Positions 25,812 to 34,690 are shown, numbered from the stretch's first letter. The stretch: DNA of 64,000 bases from Allobosea sp035944375 (GCF_035944375.1 NZ_DASZBE010000016.1), one strand, 5' to 3'. Notes: a model not told the origin generated them from the letters alone. Made by a program: numbers and translations.

Positions 25812-26321
25812 TCAGGCGACCGACAGGGTCGCGCTGAGCTCGGGCTTCACGTTGAGCGTCTGGAAGACGACGCAGTAGCGCTCGGTCAGCTTCAGCAGGG
25901 TGTCGAGCTTCTCCTGCGGCGCATCGGTCTCGACCCCGAAGGAGAGCCGGATCGCCTTGAAGCCGACGGCGGCGTCCTTGGCAACGCCGAGCGTGCCGCG
26001 GAAGTCGAGATCGCCCTCGGCATGGACGACGCCCTTCTTGAGCTCGATCTCGAGCGCGGTCGCCACCGCCTTGAGCGTGACGCCGGCGCAGGCGACGAGC
26101 GCCTCCAGCAGCATGTCTCCCGAGCAGAGTTCGGCGCCCGAGCCGCCGGTGGCCGGGTGCAGCCCCGCCAGCGCGATCGCACGGCCGGTCTCGACCTTGC
26201 AGGCGATGTGCTGGTCGTCGAGCTCGCCCTTGGCCTTCAGGGTGACGACGGCCGCGCCGGGATCGGAACGGTAGGAGTCCTTGAGCGGGGCCTGCAGGGC
26301 GCGGAGAGCGGTGACGTCCAT
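25812..26321 (-). CDS. OsmC family protein
   Basis: A 169-aa OsmC/Ohr-fold protein. The central GSGAELCSGDMLLEALVACAGVTL carries two cysteines, one in LCSG and one in VACAG, in the positions expected for a peroxidase-type OsmC. The C-terminus (LLKLTERYCVVFQTLNVKP) contains a third. OsmC proteins reduce organic hydroperoxides, but many members have no proven substrate. The ATG at 26321 begins MDVTALRALQAPLKD; the upstream frame has no homology. It converges with rmuC (12-base gap). Confidence 0.88.
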   Translation of the reverse strand: MDVTALRALQAPLKDSYRSDPGAAVVTLKAKGELDDQHIACKVETGRAIALAGLHPATGGSGAELCSGDMLLEALVACAGVTLKAVATALEIELKKGVVHAEGDLDFRGTLGVAKDAAVGFKAIRLSFGVETDAPQEKLDTLLKLTERYCVVFQTLNVKPELSATLSVA

Positions 26322-26449
26322 GGTGTCGAAAACCTTGCATGACGGGAAGCGGGCTGCTGGGCGGATAGCGTCATTCGGCGGCTGTGGCCAGTGCCGCGCG
26401 ATGGCGCCACAGCCTTGCCGTATCTCCATGAACATGTAGATTTTGATGC

Positions 26450-26743
26450 ATGGGATTTGATGAGCGCTGCAGTTGGGACGACAGCAAACGAAGCCTGAAC
26501 CTGGTCAATCACGGCTATGATTTCGCTGATCTCCATGTCGTGTTCGACGGGCGTTTCGTCGTGACTCGTGCCGATCATCGCTTCGATTATGGCGAGGACC
26601 GCTACAACATGCTGGTCGAGTTCGAAGGGCGCGTGATCACGGTGACTTTCACACCCCGCACGGCACGCATGCATCTGATTTCGGCGCGCCCCGCCAGCAG
26701 GGACGAGAGGAGCATTTATCATGAGCGCCAAGCCAGCCGGTAA
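26450..26743 (+). CDS. brnT: BrnT family ribonuclease toxin
   Basis: A 97-aa toxin of the BrnT (DUF497) family, a RelE-like ribonuclease. The family features are the N-terminal WDDSKRSLNLVNHGYDF, in which the usual Lys-rich WD.xK..xN..KHG pattern is recognisable, and the C-terminal VTFTPRTARMHLISARPAS with the RxISAR segment. It is the first gene of the pair and overlaps brnA by 23 bases, the normal BrnT-then-BrnA order. Confidence 0.88.
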   Translation: MGFDERCSWDDSKRSLNLVNHGYDFADLHVVFDGRFVVTRADHRFDYGEDRYNMLVEFEGRVITVTFTPRTARMHLISARPASRDERSIYHERQASR

Positions 26744-27011
26744 GCCGGGCCGCGCCAGCGATCTCGAACGGATCGCGGCGTTGTCGGATGACGAGATCGA
26801 AGCCATGGCCCGCGCCGATGCCGACAATCCGGCCACCCGCCGCGAGGATTGGGCAAAGGCCTTCATCGGCCTGCCGCCACAGAAGACGCCGGTCAACGCC
26901 AAGTTCGACGAGGATGTGGTGACTTGGTTCAAGGCACAGGGCCGCGGCTACCAGACGCGCATGAACGCGGTTCTGCGGCACTATATGGAAACTCATCGCA
27001 AGACGGGTTGA
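26721..27011 (+). CDS. brnA: BrnA family antitoxin
   Basis: A 96-aa antitoxin that neutralises BrnT and represses the operon through a C-terminal ribbon-helix-helix domain. The ending KFDEDVVTWFKAQGRGYQTR, then MNAVLRHYMETH, is the BrnA signature (BrnA_antitoxin, DUF4415-like). The N-terminal part with LSDDEIEAMARAD wraps the toxin. It overlaps brnT by 23 bases and ends six bases before the convergent ABC-transporter gene's stop. Confidence 0.9.
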   Translation: MSAKPAGKPGRASDLERIAALSDDEIEAMARADADNPATRREDWAKAFIGLPPQKTPVNAKFDEDVVTWFKAQGRGYQTRMNAVLRHYMETHRKTG

Positions 27012-27017
27012 GAGCCT

Positions 27018-27800
27018 TCACCACCACATCCCGGCCGTCTCGGCGGCCTTCTGCTGGTGCGGGGCCTCGTCGCGCAGCGAGCGATCGAGGCTGCGCAGGA
27101 TCTCGCGCTTGGCCGCCTCGAAGGCCGGCGAAAGCCGGTCGCGCGGGCGGGCGAGCGGGTTGTCGAAGGCGTCGAAGACCCGCCCTGGCTTGGGCTGCAT
27201 CACCACGATCCGGTCGGCCAGCGTCACCGCCTCCTCGACGTCATGCGTGACCATGACGACGGTGGGCCGGCTCTCCACCCACAGAGCGAGCAGGTGGCCA
27301 TGGAGGCTGGCGCGGGTGGTGGCATCGAGCGCCGAGAAAGGCTCGTCCATCAGCAGCAGCTTGGGGCGCGTGACGAGCGAGCGGGCGATGGCGACGCGCT
27401 GCTGCTGGCCGCCGGAGAGTTCGCGCGGCCAGCGCCGGTCATGGCCGCCGAGGCCGACCCGCACGAGGGCGTTGGTGACCAGCCCCTCGCGCTCGAAAGC
27501 CGAGAGATGCGAGAGGCCGAAGCCGACATTCTCGGCCACCGAGAGCCAGGGGAAGAGGCGCGGCTCCTGGAAGATCACGCCGACATCGGCGCGCGGCTCG
27601 GTGATCGCCTCGCCATCGAGCAGGATACGCCCGGCGCTCGGCCGGTCGAGACCGGCGATCAGGCGCAGCAGCGTGGTCTTGCCGCAGCCCGAGCCGCCGA
27701 CCAGCGCCAGGATCTCGCCTTGCGCCACGTCCAGCGTCACGGCCGACAGCGCCTGCGTGCCGTCAGCATAGGTTTTCGACAGGGTCTCGAAGCTCAGCAT
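27018..27800 (-). CDS. ssuB: ABC transporter ATP-binding protein, sulfonate/nitrate/taurine type
   Basis: A 260-aa ATPase of the SsuB/TauB/NrtD group. Walker A is LVGGSGCGKTTLLRLI, the Q-loop GVIFQEPRLFPW, the signature LSGGQQQRVAIARSL, Walker B LLLMDEPFSALD, and the switch VMVTHDVEEAV. It is the third gene of a leftward ssuA-ssuC-ssuB unit. The symbol marks the family; the substrate could be an alkanesulfonate, taurine or another sulfur or nitrogen compound, since no sulfonate monooxygenase gene is nearby. Confidence 0.85.
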   Translation of the reverse strand: MLSFETLSKTYADGTQALSAVTLDVAQGEILALVGGSGCGKTTLLRLIAGLDRPSAGRILLDGEAITEPRADVGVIFQEPRLFPWLSVAENVGFGLSHLSAFEREGLVTNALVRVGLGGHDRRWPRELSGGQQQRVAIARSLVTRPKLLLMDEPFSALDATTRASLHGHLLALWVESRPTVVMVTHDVEEAVTLADRIVVMQPKPGRVFDAFDNPLARPRDRLSPAFEAAKREILRSLDRSLRDEAPHQQKAAETAGMWW

Positions 27801-27811
27801 CGAGGGCTTTC

Positions 27812-28642
27812 TCAGAGTTTGTCGCGCGCCGTGTCCTGCCAGGCGAGAACCGGCCGCGTCAGGGCGACGAGGAGGCCGTCTGCCAGCTTTCCGAGCACGG
27901 CGAAGCTGATGATGGCCGCGATGATGGTGTCGGGCCGGCCAAGTTGCTGGCCGTCGACGAGGAGATAGCCGAGGCCTTCGCTGGCACCCATGATCTCAGC
28001 CGCGACCACGAACATGAAGCCCAGCCCCAGCCCCGAGCGCAGCGCCGTGATCCAGGCCGGCAGGATCGCCGGCAGCAGCACCCGCCGCGCCATCGCCAGC
28101 CGGCCGAGCCTGAAGACGCGGCCGACCTCGACGATCTTGCGGTCGATGCCCTGGATCGCCGCGGCGACACCGAGATAGACCGGGAAGAACACGCCGACCG
28201 CGATCAGCGCCACTTTCGACGCCTCGAAGATGCCGAGCCAGAGGATGAAGAGCGGCACCCAGGCGATCGAAGGAATGGCACGCAGGGCCTGCAGCGTCGG
28301 ATCGATCAGGCCGCGCGCCACCGGAAGCGCCCCGGTGACGGCGCCGAGCAAGGTGCCCGCCGCCGCGCCGAGAGCAAACCCGGCCGCGACCCGCCAGAGC
28401 GTCGCCGCGGCATGGGTGAAAAGTTCGCCCGAAGCCGCGAGAGACCACAGGGTGGCGCCGACCACGCTCGGCGGCGGCATCAGGCGTCCATTGGCGAAGC
28501 CCGACCTGACGGCGATCTCCCACAACACGGCCAGTACGACCGGTAGCGCGAGGCCCGCCAGCGCCACGCCCGCCCGGCGTGGCCGCGGACGAGCGGGACC
28601 GCCCTGCTCATCCGCAGCCGTCTCGATGCCGAGCGCACTCAT
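27812..28642 (-). CDS. ssuC: ABC transporter permease, sulfonate/nitrate/taurine type
   Basis: A 276-aa inner-membrane permease of the BPD_transp_1 family with about six membrane segments. The first, LAGLALPVVLAVLWEIAV, follows a charged Pro/Arg-rich N-terminus. The cytoplasmic coupling loop (VGRVFRLGRLAMARRVLLPA) corresponds to the EAA motif that contacts the ATPase. It sits between the binding-protein and ATPase genes (18- and 11-base gaps), so the three form one operon. Confidence 0.87.
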   Translation of the reverse strand: MSALGIETAADEQGGPARPRPRRAGVALAGLALPVVLAVLWEIAVRSGFANGRLMPPPSVVGATLWSLAASGELFTHAAATLWRVAAGFALGAAAGTLLGAVTGALPVARGLIDPTLQALRAIPSIAWVPLFILWLGIFEASKVALIAVGVFFPVYLGVAAAIQGIDRKIVEVGRVFRLGRLAMARRVLLPAILPAWITALRSGLGLGFMFVVAAEIMGASEGLGYLLVDGQQLGRPDTIIAAIISFAVLGKLADGLLVALTRPVLAWQDTARDKL

Positions 28643-28660
28643 CGGGGGGTCGACGCGACG

Positions 28661-29626
28661 TCAGTTGGTGACGGCGAAGCGACGGTCGAGCAGGTCGTCG
28701 ACCACGGCCTTCACATCGGTCTTGGCGGGCACGACGCCGGCTTCCTGCAGCGCGAGGCCGGCCGCGATGATCGTGTCGGCCTGGGCCTGCCCGATCGTGG
28801 AATGCGTGAGTTCGGTCCGGGTGAGCTGCCGCTCGATGACGGCGTCCGACAGCTTGGTGTAGGCGACCAGCGTCTTCTTCAGCGCGGCCGGGTTGGCGAG
28901 TGCATAGGCCCGCGCCTCCTCATAGGCCGCCAGAACCTTGCGGACGAGCGCCGGATTGTCCCTGGCGAAGGCCTCGCGGACGTTGAGCACGCCCCAGGTG
29001 TTGTCGGCGGCCTTGCGGTGGAACAGCTTCGCGCCGCTCTCGACTTCGGCTGCGGCCATCAGCGGGTCGAGACCAGCCCAGGCGTCGACGTCGCCGCGCT
29101 CAAGCGCGAGGCGCCCGTCGGCATGTTGCAGGAGGACGAGCCTGACGTCCTTCTCGGTCAGCTTGGCCTCGGCCAGCGCCCGGACGAGGAAGATGTGCGG
29201 GTCGGTGCCGCGGGTGACAGCGACGCGCTTGCCCTTGAGGTCGGCGACCTTGGTGATCTCGCTCTTGGCGCCGGTGACCAGCGCCGTCCATTCCGGCCGC
29301 GAATAGACATAGATCGTCTTGATCGGGTTGCCGTTGATCTTGCCGATCAGCGCGGCGGCGCCGGCCGTCGAGCCGAAGTCGAGCGAGCCCGCATTGAGGA
29401 ACTCCAGCGCCTTGTTGGACCCGGCTGACTGGACCCAGCGCACGGTGATGCCGTCCGCCGCCAGCGCCTTCTCAAGAATGCCGCTGTCCTTCAGGACGAG
29501 GCTGACCGGATTATAGGTGGCGAAGTCGACGCGGATTTCCTTGGGCGCCTGGGCGAAGGCCTGTCCGGCGGACAGAACGAGCGAGGCGGCGAGGCCGGCC
29601 AGGGCGAAGCGGCGGGAGATGGTCAT
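28661..29626 (-). CDS. ssuA: ABC transporter substrate-binding protein, aliphatic-sulfonate type
   Basis: A 321-aa periplasmic binding protein of the SsuA/NMT1 type. It has a signal peptide (SRRFALAGLAASLVLSAGQA, cleavage near AFAQA). The mature domain begins KEIRVDFATYNPVSLVLKD and contains LNAGSLDFGSTAGAAALIGKI and VADLKGKRVAVTRGTDPHIF, the ligand-pocket regions. The ATG at 29626 fits the signal sequence; a GTG/ATG further upstream would add 17 residues without homology. It is the first gene of the operon and is preceded by a recognisable promoter at 29744-29772. Confidence 0.87.
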   Translation of the reverse strand: MTISRRFALAGLAASLVLSAGQAFAQAPKEIRVDFATYNPVSLVLKDSGILEKALAADGITVRWVQSAGSNKALEFLNAGSLDFGSTAGAAALIGKINGNPIKTIYVYSRPEWTALVTGAKSEITKVADLKGKRVAVTRGTDPHIFLVRALAEAKLTEKDVRLVLLQHADGRLALERGDVDAWAGLDPLMAAAEVESGAKLFHRKAADNTWGVLNVREAFARDNPALVRKVLAAYEEARAYALANPAALKKTLVAYTKLSDAVIERQLTRTELTHSTIGQAQADTIIAAGLALQEAGVVPAKTDVKAVVDDLLDRRFAVTN

Positions 29627-29743
29627 TCGTGGTCCCTTTCGATGCGCGAAGGGACCGAGCGACAGGTTGGCGCCCATGCCCCACGCTTTAGCTGCACTTG
29701 TTTCGCGCCCGCAAGCTGGTGGCTCAAATCGGCGCGTATCCGC

Positions 29744-29772
29744 CTTGTAGGTCCATTCGTTCTGTATGTCAA
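29744..29772 (-). promoter_or_regulatory. Sigma-70-type promoter of the ssuA-C-B operon
   Basis: On the minus strand TTGACA (29767-29772) is followed by a 17-base spacer and TACAAG (29744-29749), so transcription should begin near 29737, about 110 bases before ssuA. The -35 lies inside a short inverted repeat, TCTGT and ACAGA, separated by seven bases, which could be a regulator site (inference). Confidence 0.6.
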
Positions 29773-29819
29773 ACAGAGCGCTCAGAAATGTTGAATTTCT
29801 TTTTTCACATGTATTATCT

Positions 29820-29831
29820 GTTTAATTAAAC
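29820..29831. promoter_or_regulatory. 12-bp AT-rich palindrome upstream of glnD
   Basis: GTTTAATTAAAC is a perfect palindrome, 80 bases before the glnD start. It lies in the most AT-rich stretch of the window (about 29780-29835), which also contains TATTAT (29812-29817), a likely -10 element for glnD. It may be a regulator site overlapping the promoter; no named motif fits it well. Confidence 0.4.
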
Positions 29832-29911
29832 CGCTTTGCGAATCCCCCTCGCATGCTAACCAGCCTGCTCGGCCTGCGGGCCGGCCATCACAGCAAGCGG
29901 GGTCAGGGCTG

Positions 29912-32722
29912 GTGTCATCCGTCGCCGATCAGCCGGTGCTCGAACTCAACGCCGTTCTCGCCAGCCCCCGCCGCGCCATGGTTGATCTGCTGGCGCGCGC
30001 AGCCGCCGCTCCTGCGGGCACCGCGCGGCCCCTGCTCGTCACGGCACTCCGGGGCGTCCTCGACCAGGGCCTCGATTCCGCGCGGGATCTGCTGCAGCGT
30101 CCCCGCCATGGCCTGGTCTGTGCCCAGCATCTGTCCGCTGTGATGGACGGGATCGTCGGCTGCCTGCATGTAGCCGCGACCGAGCTGTTCTATCCGGCGC
30201 TCAACCCGTCCCAGTCGGAGCGCATCGCCGTCGTCGCCGTCGGCGGCTACGGGCGCGGCACGCTGGCGCCGGGGTCGGATGTCGACCTGTTGTTCCTGTT
30301 TCCGCACAAGCAGACCGCCTGGGGCGAGAGCGTGGTCGAGGCGATGCTCTATCCGCTCTGGGACCTGAAGCTGAAGGTCGGCCATTCGGTCCGCTCGATC
30401 GACGAATGCGTGCGCGAGGCGCGCGCCGACATGACGATCCGCACCGCGATGCTGGAGGCGCGCTTCGTGGCCGGCGACGTGCTGCTGTTTCACGACATGG
30501 TGCGCCGCTACGGCGCGGAGGTGGTGGACGGGACGGCACCCGCCTTCACGGAGGCCAAGCTGCAGGAACGCGAAACCCGGGTCCGCCGCGCCGGAACCTC
30601 GCGCTACCTCGTCGAGCCCAACGTCAAGGACGGCAAGGGAGGCCTGCGCGATCTCAACACGCTGTTCTGGATCGCCAAATACGCCTACCGCGTCAATGAC
30701 GTGCGCGAACTGGTGGCGGCCGGGCTGTTCGACCGCAAGGAACTGCTGATGTTCCAGCGCTCGGAGGAGTTCCTCTGGCGCGTGCGATGCTGGCTGCATT
30801 TCATCACCGGCCGGGCCGAGGAGCGGCTGTCCTTCGATCTCCAGCGCCAGGTCGCGGCGGCGATCGGCTACGCCGGCCGCAGCGGTCAGGCGCCGGTCGA
30901 GCGCTTCATGAAGGCGTATTTCCTGGTCGCCAAGGATGTCGGCGACCTGACCGCGATCGTGTGCGCTGCGCTCGAAGCGCGCCAGCAGAAGCCGCGCGCT
31001 TCGCTCTCGCGCCTGCTGGGCTCCTTCGCCAAGCGCAAGCGGGTGCGCGCGCTCGGCCATCCCGACTTCACGCTGAAGAGTCAGCGGCTCAACGTCGTCG
31101 ATCCCGACGCCTTCCGGCGCGACCCGGTCAATCTGCTGCGGCTCTACGAGATCGCCAGCCGCGACGATCTGGCGATCCATCCCGATGCCAGCCGGCTGGT
31201 GACGCAGTCGCTGCGGCTGGTGACGCCGCAATTGCGCAACGACCCCGACGCCAACCGCATCTTCCTGGAGATCCTGACGGCCCGCCGCTCGCCCGAGGCT
31301 GTGCTGCGGCGGATGAACGAGTCCGGACTGCTCGGCAAGTTCGTGCCGGATTTCGGACGCGTCGTCGCGATGATGCAGTTCAACATGTATCATCACTATA
31401 CGGTCGACGAGCATCTGATCCGCAGCATCGGCGTCCTCGCCGAGATCGATGCGGGCGTGCTCGAATCCGAGCATCCCCTCGCCAACGGCATCATGCCGAC
31501 GATCACCAACCGGCGGGCGCTCTATGTCGCCCTGTTCCTGCACGACGTCGCCAAGGGACGCATCGAGGACCATTCGGTGGCCGGAGCGCGCATCGCCCGC
31601 AAGCTCGGACCGCGGCTGGGCCTGACCGAGGGCCAGACCGAGACGGCCGCCTGGCTCGTCGAGCACCATCTCGACATGTCGACGGTGGCGCAGAGCCGCG
31701 ATCTCGGCGACCCCAAGACGATCGAGAGCTTCGCCGCGACGGTGCAGACGCTGGAGCGGCTGAAGCTGCTGCTCGTCCTGACGGTGGCCGACATCAAGGC
31801 CGTCGGCCCCGGCGTCTGGAACGGCTGGAAGGGCCAACTCCTGCGCACGCTCTATTACGAGACCGAGATCATGCTCGCCGGCGGGCATTCCGCGATCGAG
31901 CGCAAGGCGCGGGTCGAGAAGAAGCAGGACGCGCTGAAGGAGCGGCTCTCGGACTGGGACGATGCCGCGCGCGACGCCTATCTCGCCCGCCACTACCCGG
32001 CCTACTGGATCAAGACCGATGTCGGGCGGCAGGAGAAACATGCCCGCTTCATGGCCCGCGCCGAGGCCGAGGGGCGCACCACGGCGACCTTGGTCGAGAC
32101 CGACCAGTTCCGCGGCGTGACCGAGCTCACCATCCTGGCCCCCGACCATCCGCGGCTGCTCGCCATCGTCACCGGCGCCTGCGCGGCCTCGGGCGGCAAT
32201 ATCGTCGATGCGCAGATTTTCACCACCACCGACGGGCTGGTGCTCGACACGATCTCGGTCTCGCGCGCCTTCGACCGCGACGACGACGAGTTGCGCCGGG
32301 CAGAGCGGATCGCGGCGGCGATCGAGCGGGCGCTGAAGGGCGAGATCAAGATCGCCGATCTCGTCGCGCAGCGCCGGGCCCCGCCGCCCCGCGGCCAGAC
32401 CTTCCAGGTGCCGCCGGAGGTGATCATCGACAATGTGCTCTCGGCCCGGCACACGGTTCTGGAGATCGCGGGCCTCGACCGACCGGGCCTGCTCTACGAC
32501 CTGACCACCGCGATCGGAAAGCTCAACCTCAACATCGCCTCCGCCCATATCGCGACCTTCGGCGAGAAGGCGGTCGACGTGTTCTATGTCACCGACCTGA
32601 CCAATGCGAAGATCGTCTCCACCGCCCGGCAGCTCACCATCCGCAAGGCGCTGCTGGACGTGTTCGGCCCCGAGGCGGAGAAGACGCCTGCCGCAAGGGT
32701 GCGGGCGACCGCCCGTGCTTGA
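29912..32722 (+). CDS. glnD: Bifunctional PII uridylyltransferase / uridylyl-removing enzyme
   Basis: The sensor of glutamine that uridylylates and deuridylylates the PII proteins, at the top of the nitrogen cascade acting with sigma-54. The 936-aa product is of alphaproteobacterial length. It has the nucleotidyltransferase motif GGYGRGTLAPGSDVDLLF (about residue 112), a metal-binding HD domain (YVALFLHDVAKGRIEDHS), and two C-terminal ACT domains (ELTILAPDHPRLLAIV and LEIAGLDRPGLLYDL). The start is a GTG with AGGG upstream. Its 5' region contains an AT-rich palindrome at 29820-29831. Confidence 0.96.
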   Translation: MSSVADQPVLELNAVLASPRRAMVDLLARAAAAPAGTARPLLVTALRGVLDQGLDSARDLLQRPRHGLVCAQHLSAVMDGIVGCLHVAATELFYPALNPSQSERIAVVAVGGYGRGTLAPGSDVDLLFLFPHKQTAWGESVVEAMLYPLWDLKLKVGHSVRSIDECVREARADMTIRTAMLEARFVAGDVLLFHDMVRRYGAEVVDGTAPAFTEAKLQERETRVRRAGTSRYLVEPNVKDGKGGLRDLNTLFWIAKYAYRVNDVRELVAAGLFDRKELLMFQRSEEFLWRVRCWLHFITGRAEERLSFDLQRQVAAAIGYAGRSGQAPVERFMKAYFLVAKDVGDLTAIVCAALEARQQKPRASLSRLLGSFAKRKRVRALGHPDFTLKSQRLNVVDPDAFRRDPVNLLRLYEIASRDDLAIHPDASRLVTQSLRLVTPQLRNDPDANRIFLEILTARRSPEAVLRRMNESGLLGKFVPDFGRVVAMMQFNMYHHYTVDEHLIRSIGVLAEIDAGVLESEHPLANGIMPTITNRRALYVALFLHDVAKGRIEDHSVAGARIARKLGPRLGLTEGQTETAAWLVEHHLDMSTVAQSRDLGDPKTIESFAATVQTLERLKLLLVLTVADIKAVGPGVWNGWKGQLLRTLYYETEIMLAGGHSAIERKARVEKKQDALKERLSDWDDAARDAYLARHYPAYWIKTDVGRQEKHARFMARAEAEGRTTATLVETDQFRGVTELTILAPDHPRLLAIVTGACAASGGNIVDAQIFTTTDGLVLDTISVSRAFDRDDDELRRAERIAAAIERALKGEIKIADLVAQRRAPPPRGQTFQVPPEVIIDNVLSARHTVLEIAGLDRPGLLYDLTTAIGKLNLNIASAHIATFGEKAVDVFYVTDLTNAKIVSTARQLTIRKALLDVFGPEAEKTPAARVRATARA

Positions 32723-32814
32723 TTTAAGCGCCGACAAGCCCGATATCGGCCACGAACGCCGCCGGCACGCGCCTTCCCGCCGGCGGCCATGATTTGCGAG
32801 AGTTGGATCACGCC

Positions 32815-33417
32815 ATGACGCAGAACCCTGCGACGGACAACCCGAACGCCGAGCCGATCGAAGAGGCGAAGCCGCAGACGCCGGAAGAGATCATCCAGGC
32901 GAACTTCGCGAAGATCGAGGCCGAGCGCGACGACCTCAAGGACAAGCTGCTGCGCACGCTGGCCGACATGGAGAACCTGCGCCGCCGCACCGAGCGCGAG
33001 ATCGCCGACGCCAAGGCCTATGCCGTGACGAGCTTCGCCCGCGACATGCTGGGCGCGGCCGACAATCTGCGGCGAGCCCAGGAAAGCCTCCCAGACGCGG
33101 CGCGTTCCACGGAAGAGCCGGCGCTCAAGGCGCTGATCGAGGGTGTCGACCTGACCGAGCGCGACCTGCTCAAGACGCTGGAACGCCATGGCGTGCGCAA
33201 GATCGAGCCGCTGGGCGAGAAGTTCGACCCCAACATGCACCAGGCGATGTTCGAGGCCCCCGATGCCGAGGTCGCCAAGGGGCTCGTCTCCAAGGTGGTG
33301 CAGTCCGGCTACAAGATCGGCGAGCGCGTGCTGCGACCGGCGCTGGTGGGAGTGTCAGCCGGCGCGCCGAAGCCGCAGGCGGCCGAGGGCGGCGACACCA
33401 CTCCGACCGCCCACTGA
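32815..33417 (+). CDS. grpE: Nucleotide exchange factor GrpE
   Basis: Releases ADP from DnaK in the Hsp70 cycle. The 200-aa product has an acidic N-terminus, a long helix (ANFAKIEAERDDLKDKLLRT, then LADMENLRRRTEREI), and the C-terminal wing GEKFDPNMHQAMFEAPD, the family signature. The ATG at 32815 is preceded by GGA at eight bases; a TTG seven codons upstream is less likely. dnaK is not in the window. A 9-bp inverted repeat (32758-32766 with 32779-32787) without a T-tract lies between glnD and this gene. Confidence 0.95.
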   Translation: MTQNPATDNPNAEPIEEAKPQTPEEIIQANFAKIEAERDDLKDKLLRTLADMENLRRRTEREIADAKAYAVTSFARDMLGAADNLRRAQESLPDAARSTEEPALKALIEGVDLTERDLLKTLERHGVRKIEPLGEKFDPNMHQAMFEAPDAEVAKGLVSKVVQSGYKIGERVLRPALVGVSAGAPKPQAAEGGDTTPTAH

Positions 33418-33421
33418 CCCC

Positions 33422-34045
33422 GTGATCGAGGCCGTCGGCGTCGCCGTCTTCGCGTTGACCGGCGCCCTCGTCGCCGCCCGCAAGGGCATGGACCCGTTCG
33501 GCTTCATCCTGCTCGCCACCGTCACGGGCGTCGGCGGGGGCACGCTGCGCGACCTGCTGCTGGGCCGGCCCGTCGCCTGGGTCGAGGCGCCGCTGAGCGT
33601 CATCCTCTGCACCGCCGTCGCGCTCGCGGCCTGGGCCATCGCCTATCTCCGGCCCGGTCGCATGGATGACTGGAGCGCCAAGCGGCTGCTGATCTGGTCC
33701 GACGCCGCCGGGCTCGCCCTCTTCGCCGTCTCAGGCACGCAGAAGGCGCTGGCGGCGGGCGTGCCGCCACTCTCGGCCGTGGCGCTCGGGGCGGTCACCG
33801 CCTCCTTCGGCGGAATCCTGCGCGACATTCTGGCGGGCGACCGCGCCATGGTGCTGTGGAGCCGGGATTTCTATGTCACCGCCGCCGCAGCGGGCGCCGG
33901 TGCCACCGCATTGCTGACGACGCTGGGCTTCAGCGCCCCCGTCGTCATGCTCGGCGGGTTGGCCGCGGGATTCGGCCTGCGGGCCGGCTCGATCCTGCTG
34001 GGCTGGTCGTTTCCGAACCTGCCGGGATCGGACGCCTCGCGCTGA
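33422..34045 (+). CDS. TRIC cation channel family protein (YadS/YicG)
   Basis: A 207-aa inner-membrane protein of two homologous three-helix repeats (UPF0126), the prokaryotic TRIC potassium-channel fold. Repeat 1 begins VIEAVGVAVFALTGALVAAR and ends in GVGGGTLRDLLLGR; repeat 2 contains AAGLALFAVSGTQKALAAG and SFGGILRDILAGD. The GTG start lies four bases after the grpE stop, with no clear ribosome-binding site, so translation is probably coupled. Bacterial TRIC proteins conduct monovalent cations in vitro; their physiological role is little known. Confidence 0.88.
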   Translation: MIEAVGVAVFALTGALVAARKGMDPFGFILLATVTGVGGGTLRDLLLGRPVAWVEAPLSVILCTAVALAAWAIAYLRPGRMDDWSAKRLLIWSDAAGLALFAVSGTQKALAAGVPPLSAVALGAVTASFGGILRDILAGDRAMVLWSRDFYVTAAAAGAGATALLTTLGFSAPVVMLGGLAAGFGLRAGSILLGWSFPNLPGSDASR

Positions 34046-34054
34046 GGTCCGCCC

Positions 34055-34678
34055 TCAGGCCGGTGGCTTCGTCACGCGGCGCAGCGTCAGGTTGATGCGC
34101 CCACCCTGCGGCAGCAGGGCCGAAGAGCCGGCGAGGATGCGGTCGATGCCGTGATAGGCCAGCCGCGCTTCGCCGCCGAACAGCAGCGCATCGCCCGAGG
34201 CCAGCTTCAGCGAGACCGTCTTGCCGCCGCGCTGCGAGCCGCCGATGCGGAAGACCGCCGTGTCCCCGAGCGAGAGCGACAGCACGGGGGCGTCGAAATC
34301 CTGCTCGTCGCGGTCCTGGTGCAGGCCCATCCGCGCGTCGGCCGCATAGAAATTGACGAGGCAGGCCTCGGGCTCGTGCGGATAGCCGGCCAGTTCGCGC
34401 CAGGCCTGCGTCAGGACGTCAGGCATTGGCGGCCAGGGCTCGCCGGTCACGGGATGGAGCGGCTGGTAGCGATAGCCCGTCTCGTCCGAGACCCAGCCGA
34501 GCGCGCCGCAATTCGTCATGCGGACCGAGAAGGGCTTGCCGGTCTTCGGCATGCGCGGCTGGAAGAAGGGTGCCTGCACAGCGACCGCTCGCAGATCCGC
34601 CACAAGCGCAGCCTGCGCCTCCGCCCCGAGATAGCCGGGCCAGTGGACGACGCCCGGCGCGACGACGAGGCGCGTCAT
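34055..34678 (-). CDS. alkB: Alpha-ketoglutarate-dependent DNA dioxygenase AlkB
   Basis: Oxidatively removes methyl lesions such as 1-methyladenine from DNA. The 207-aa product has the iron triad His-x-Asp in GLHQDRDE, a later His in RLAYHGIDR, and the 2-oxoglutarate-binding arginine in GGRINLTLRRV. ACLVNFYAADARMG and the N-terminal PFFQPRMPKTGKPFSVRM resemble AlkB's substrate-binding lid. It lies 12 bases after dapB in the same direction, so the two are probably co-transcribed, without an obvious functional link. Confidence 0.94.
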   Translation of the reverse strand: MTRLVVAPGVVHWPGYLGAEAQAALVADLRAVAVQAPFFQPRMPKTGKPFSVRMTNCGALGWVSDETGYRYQPLHPVTGEPWPPMPDVLTQAWRELAGYPHEPEACLVNFYAADARMGLHQDRDEQDFDAPVLSLSLGDTAVFRIGGSQRGGKTVSLKLASGDALLFGGEARLAYHGIDRILAGSSALLPQGGRINLTLRRVTKPPA

Positions 34679-34690
34679 CGCAGCCGCCCC

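Noticed and set aside
29915..32737. A 940-codon open frame antisense to glnD
   Set aside because: It is a mirror of GC-rich codon use on the opposite strand; the sense frame has all GlnD domains, and the antisense product shows no fold or motif.
32758..32787. 9-bp inverted repeat between glnD and grpE as a terminator
   Set aside because: There is no T-tract on either strand, and it lies close before the grpE ribosome-binding site.
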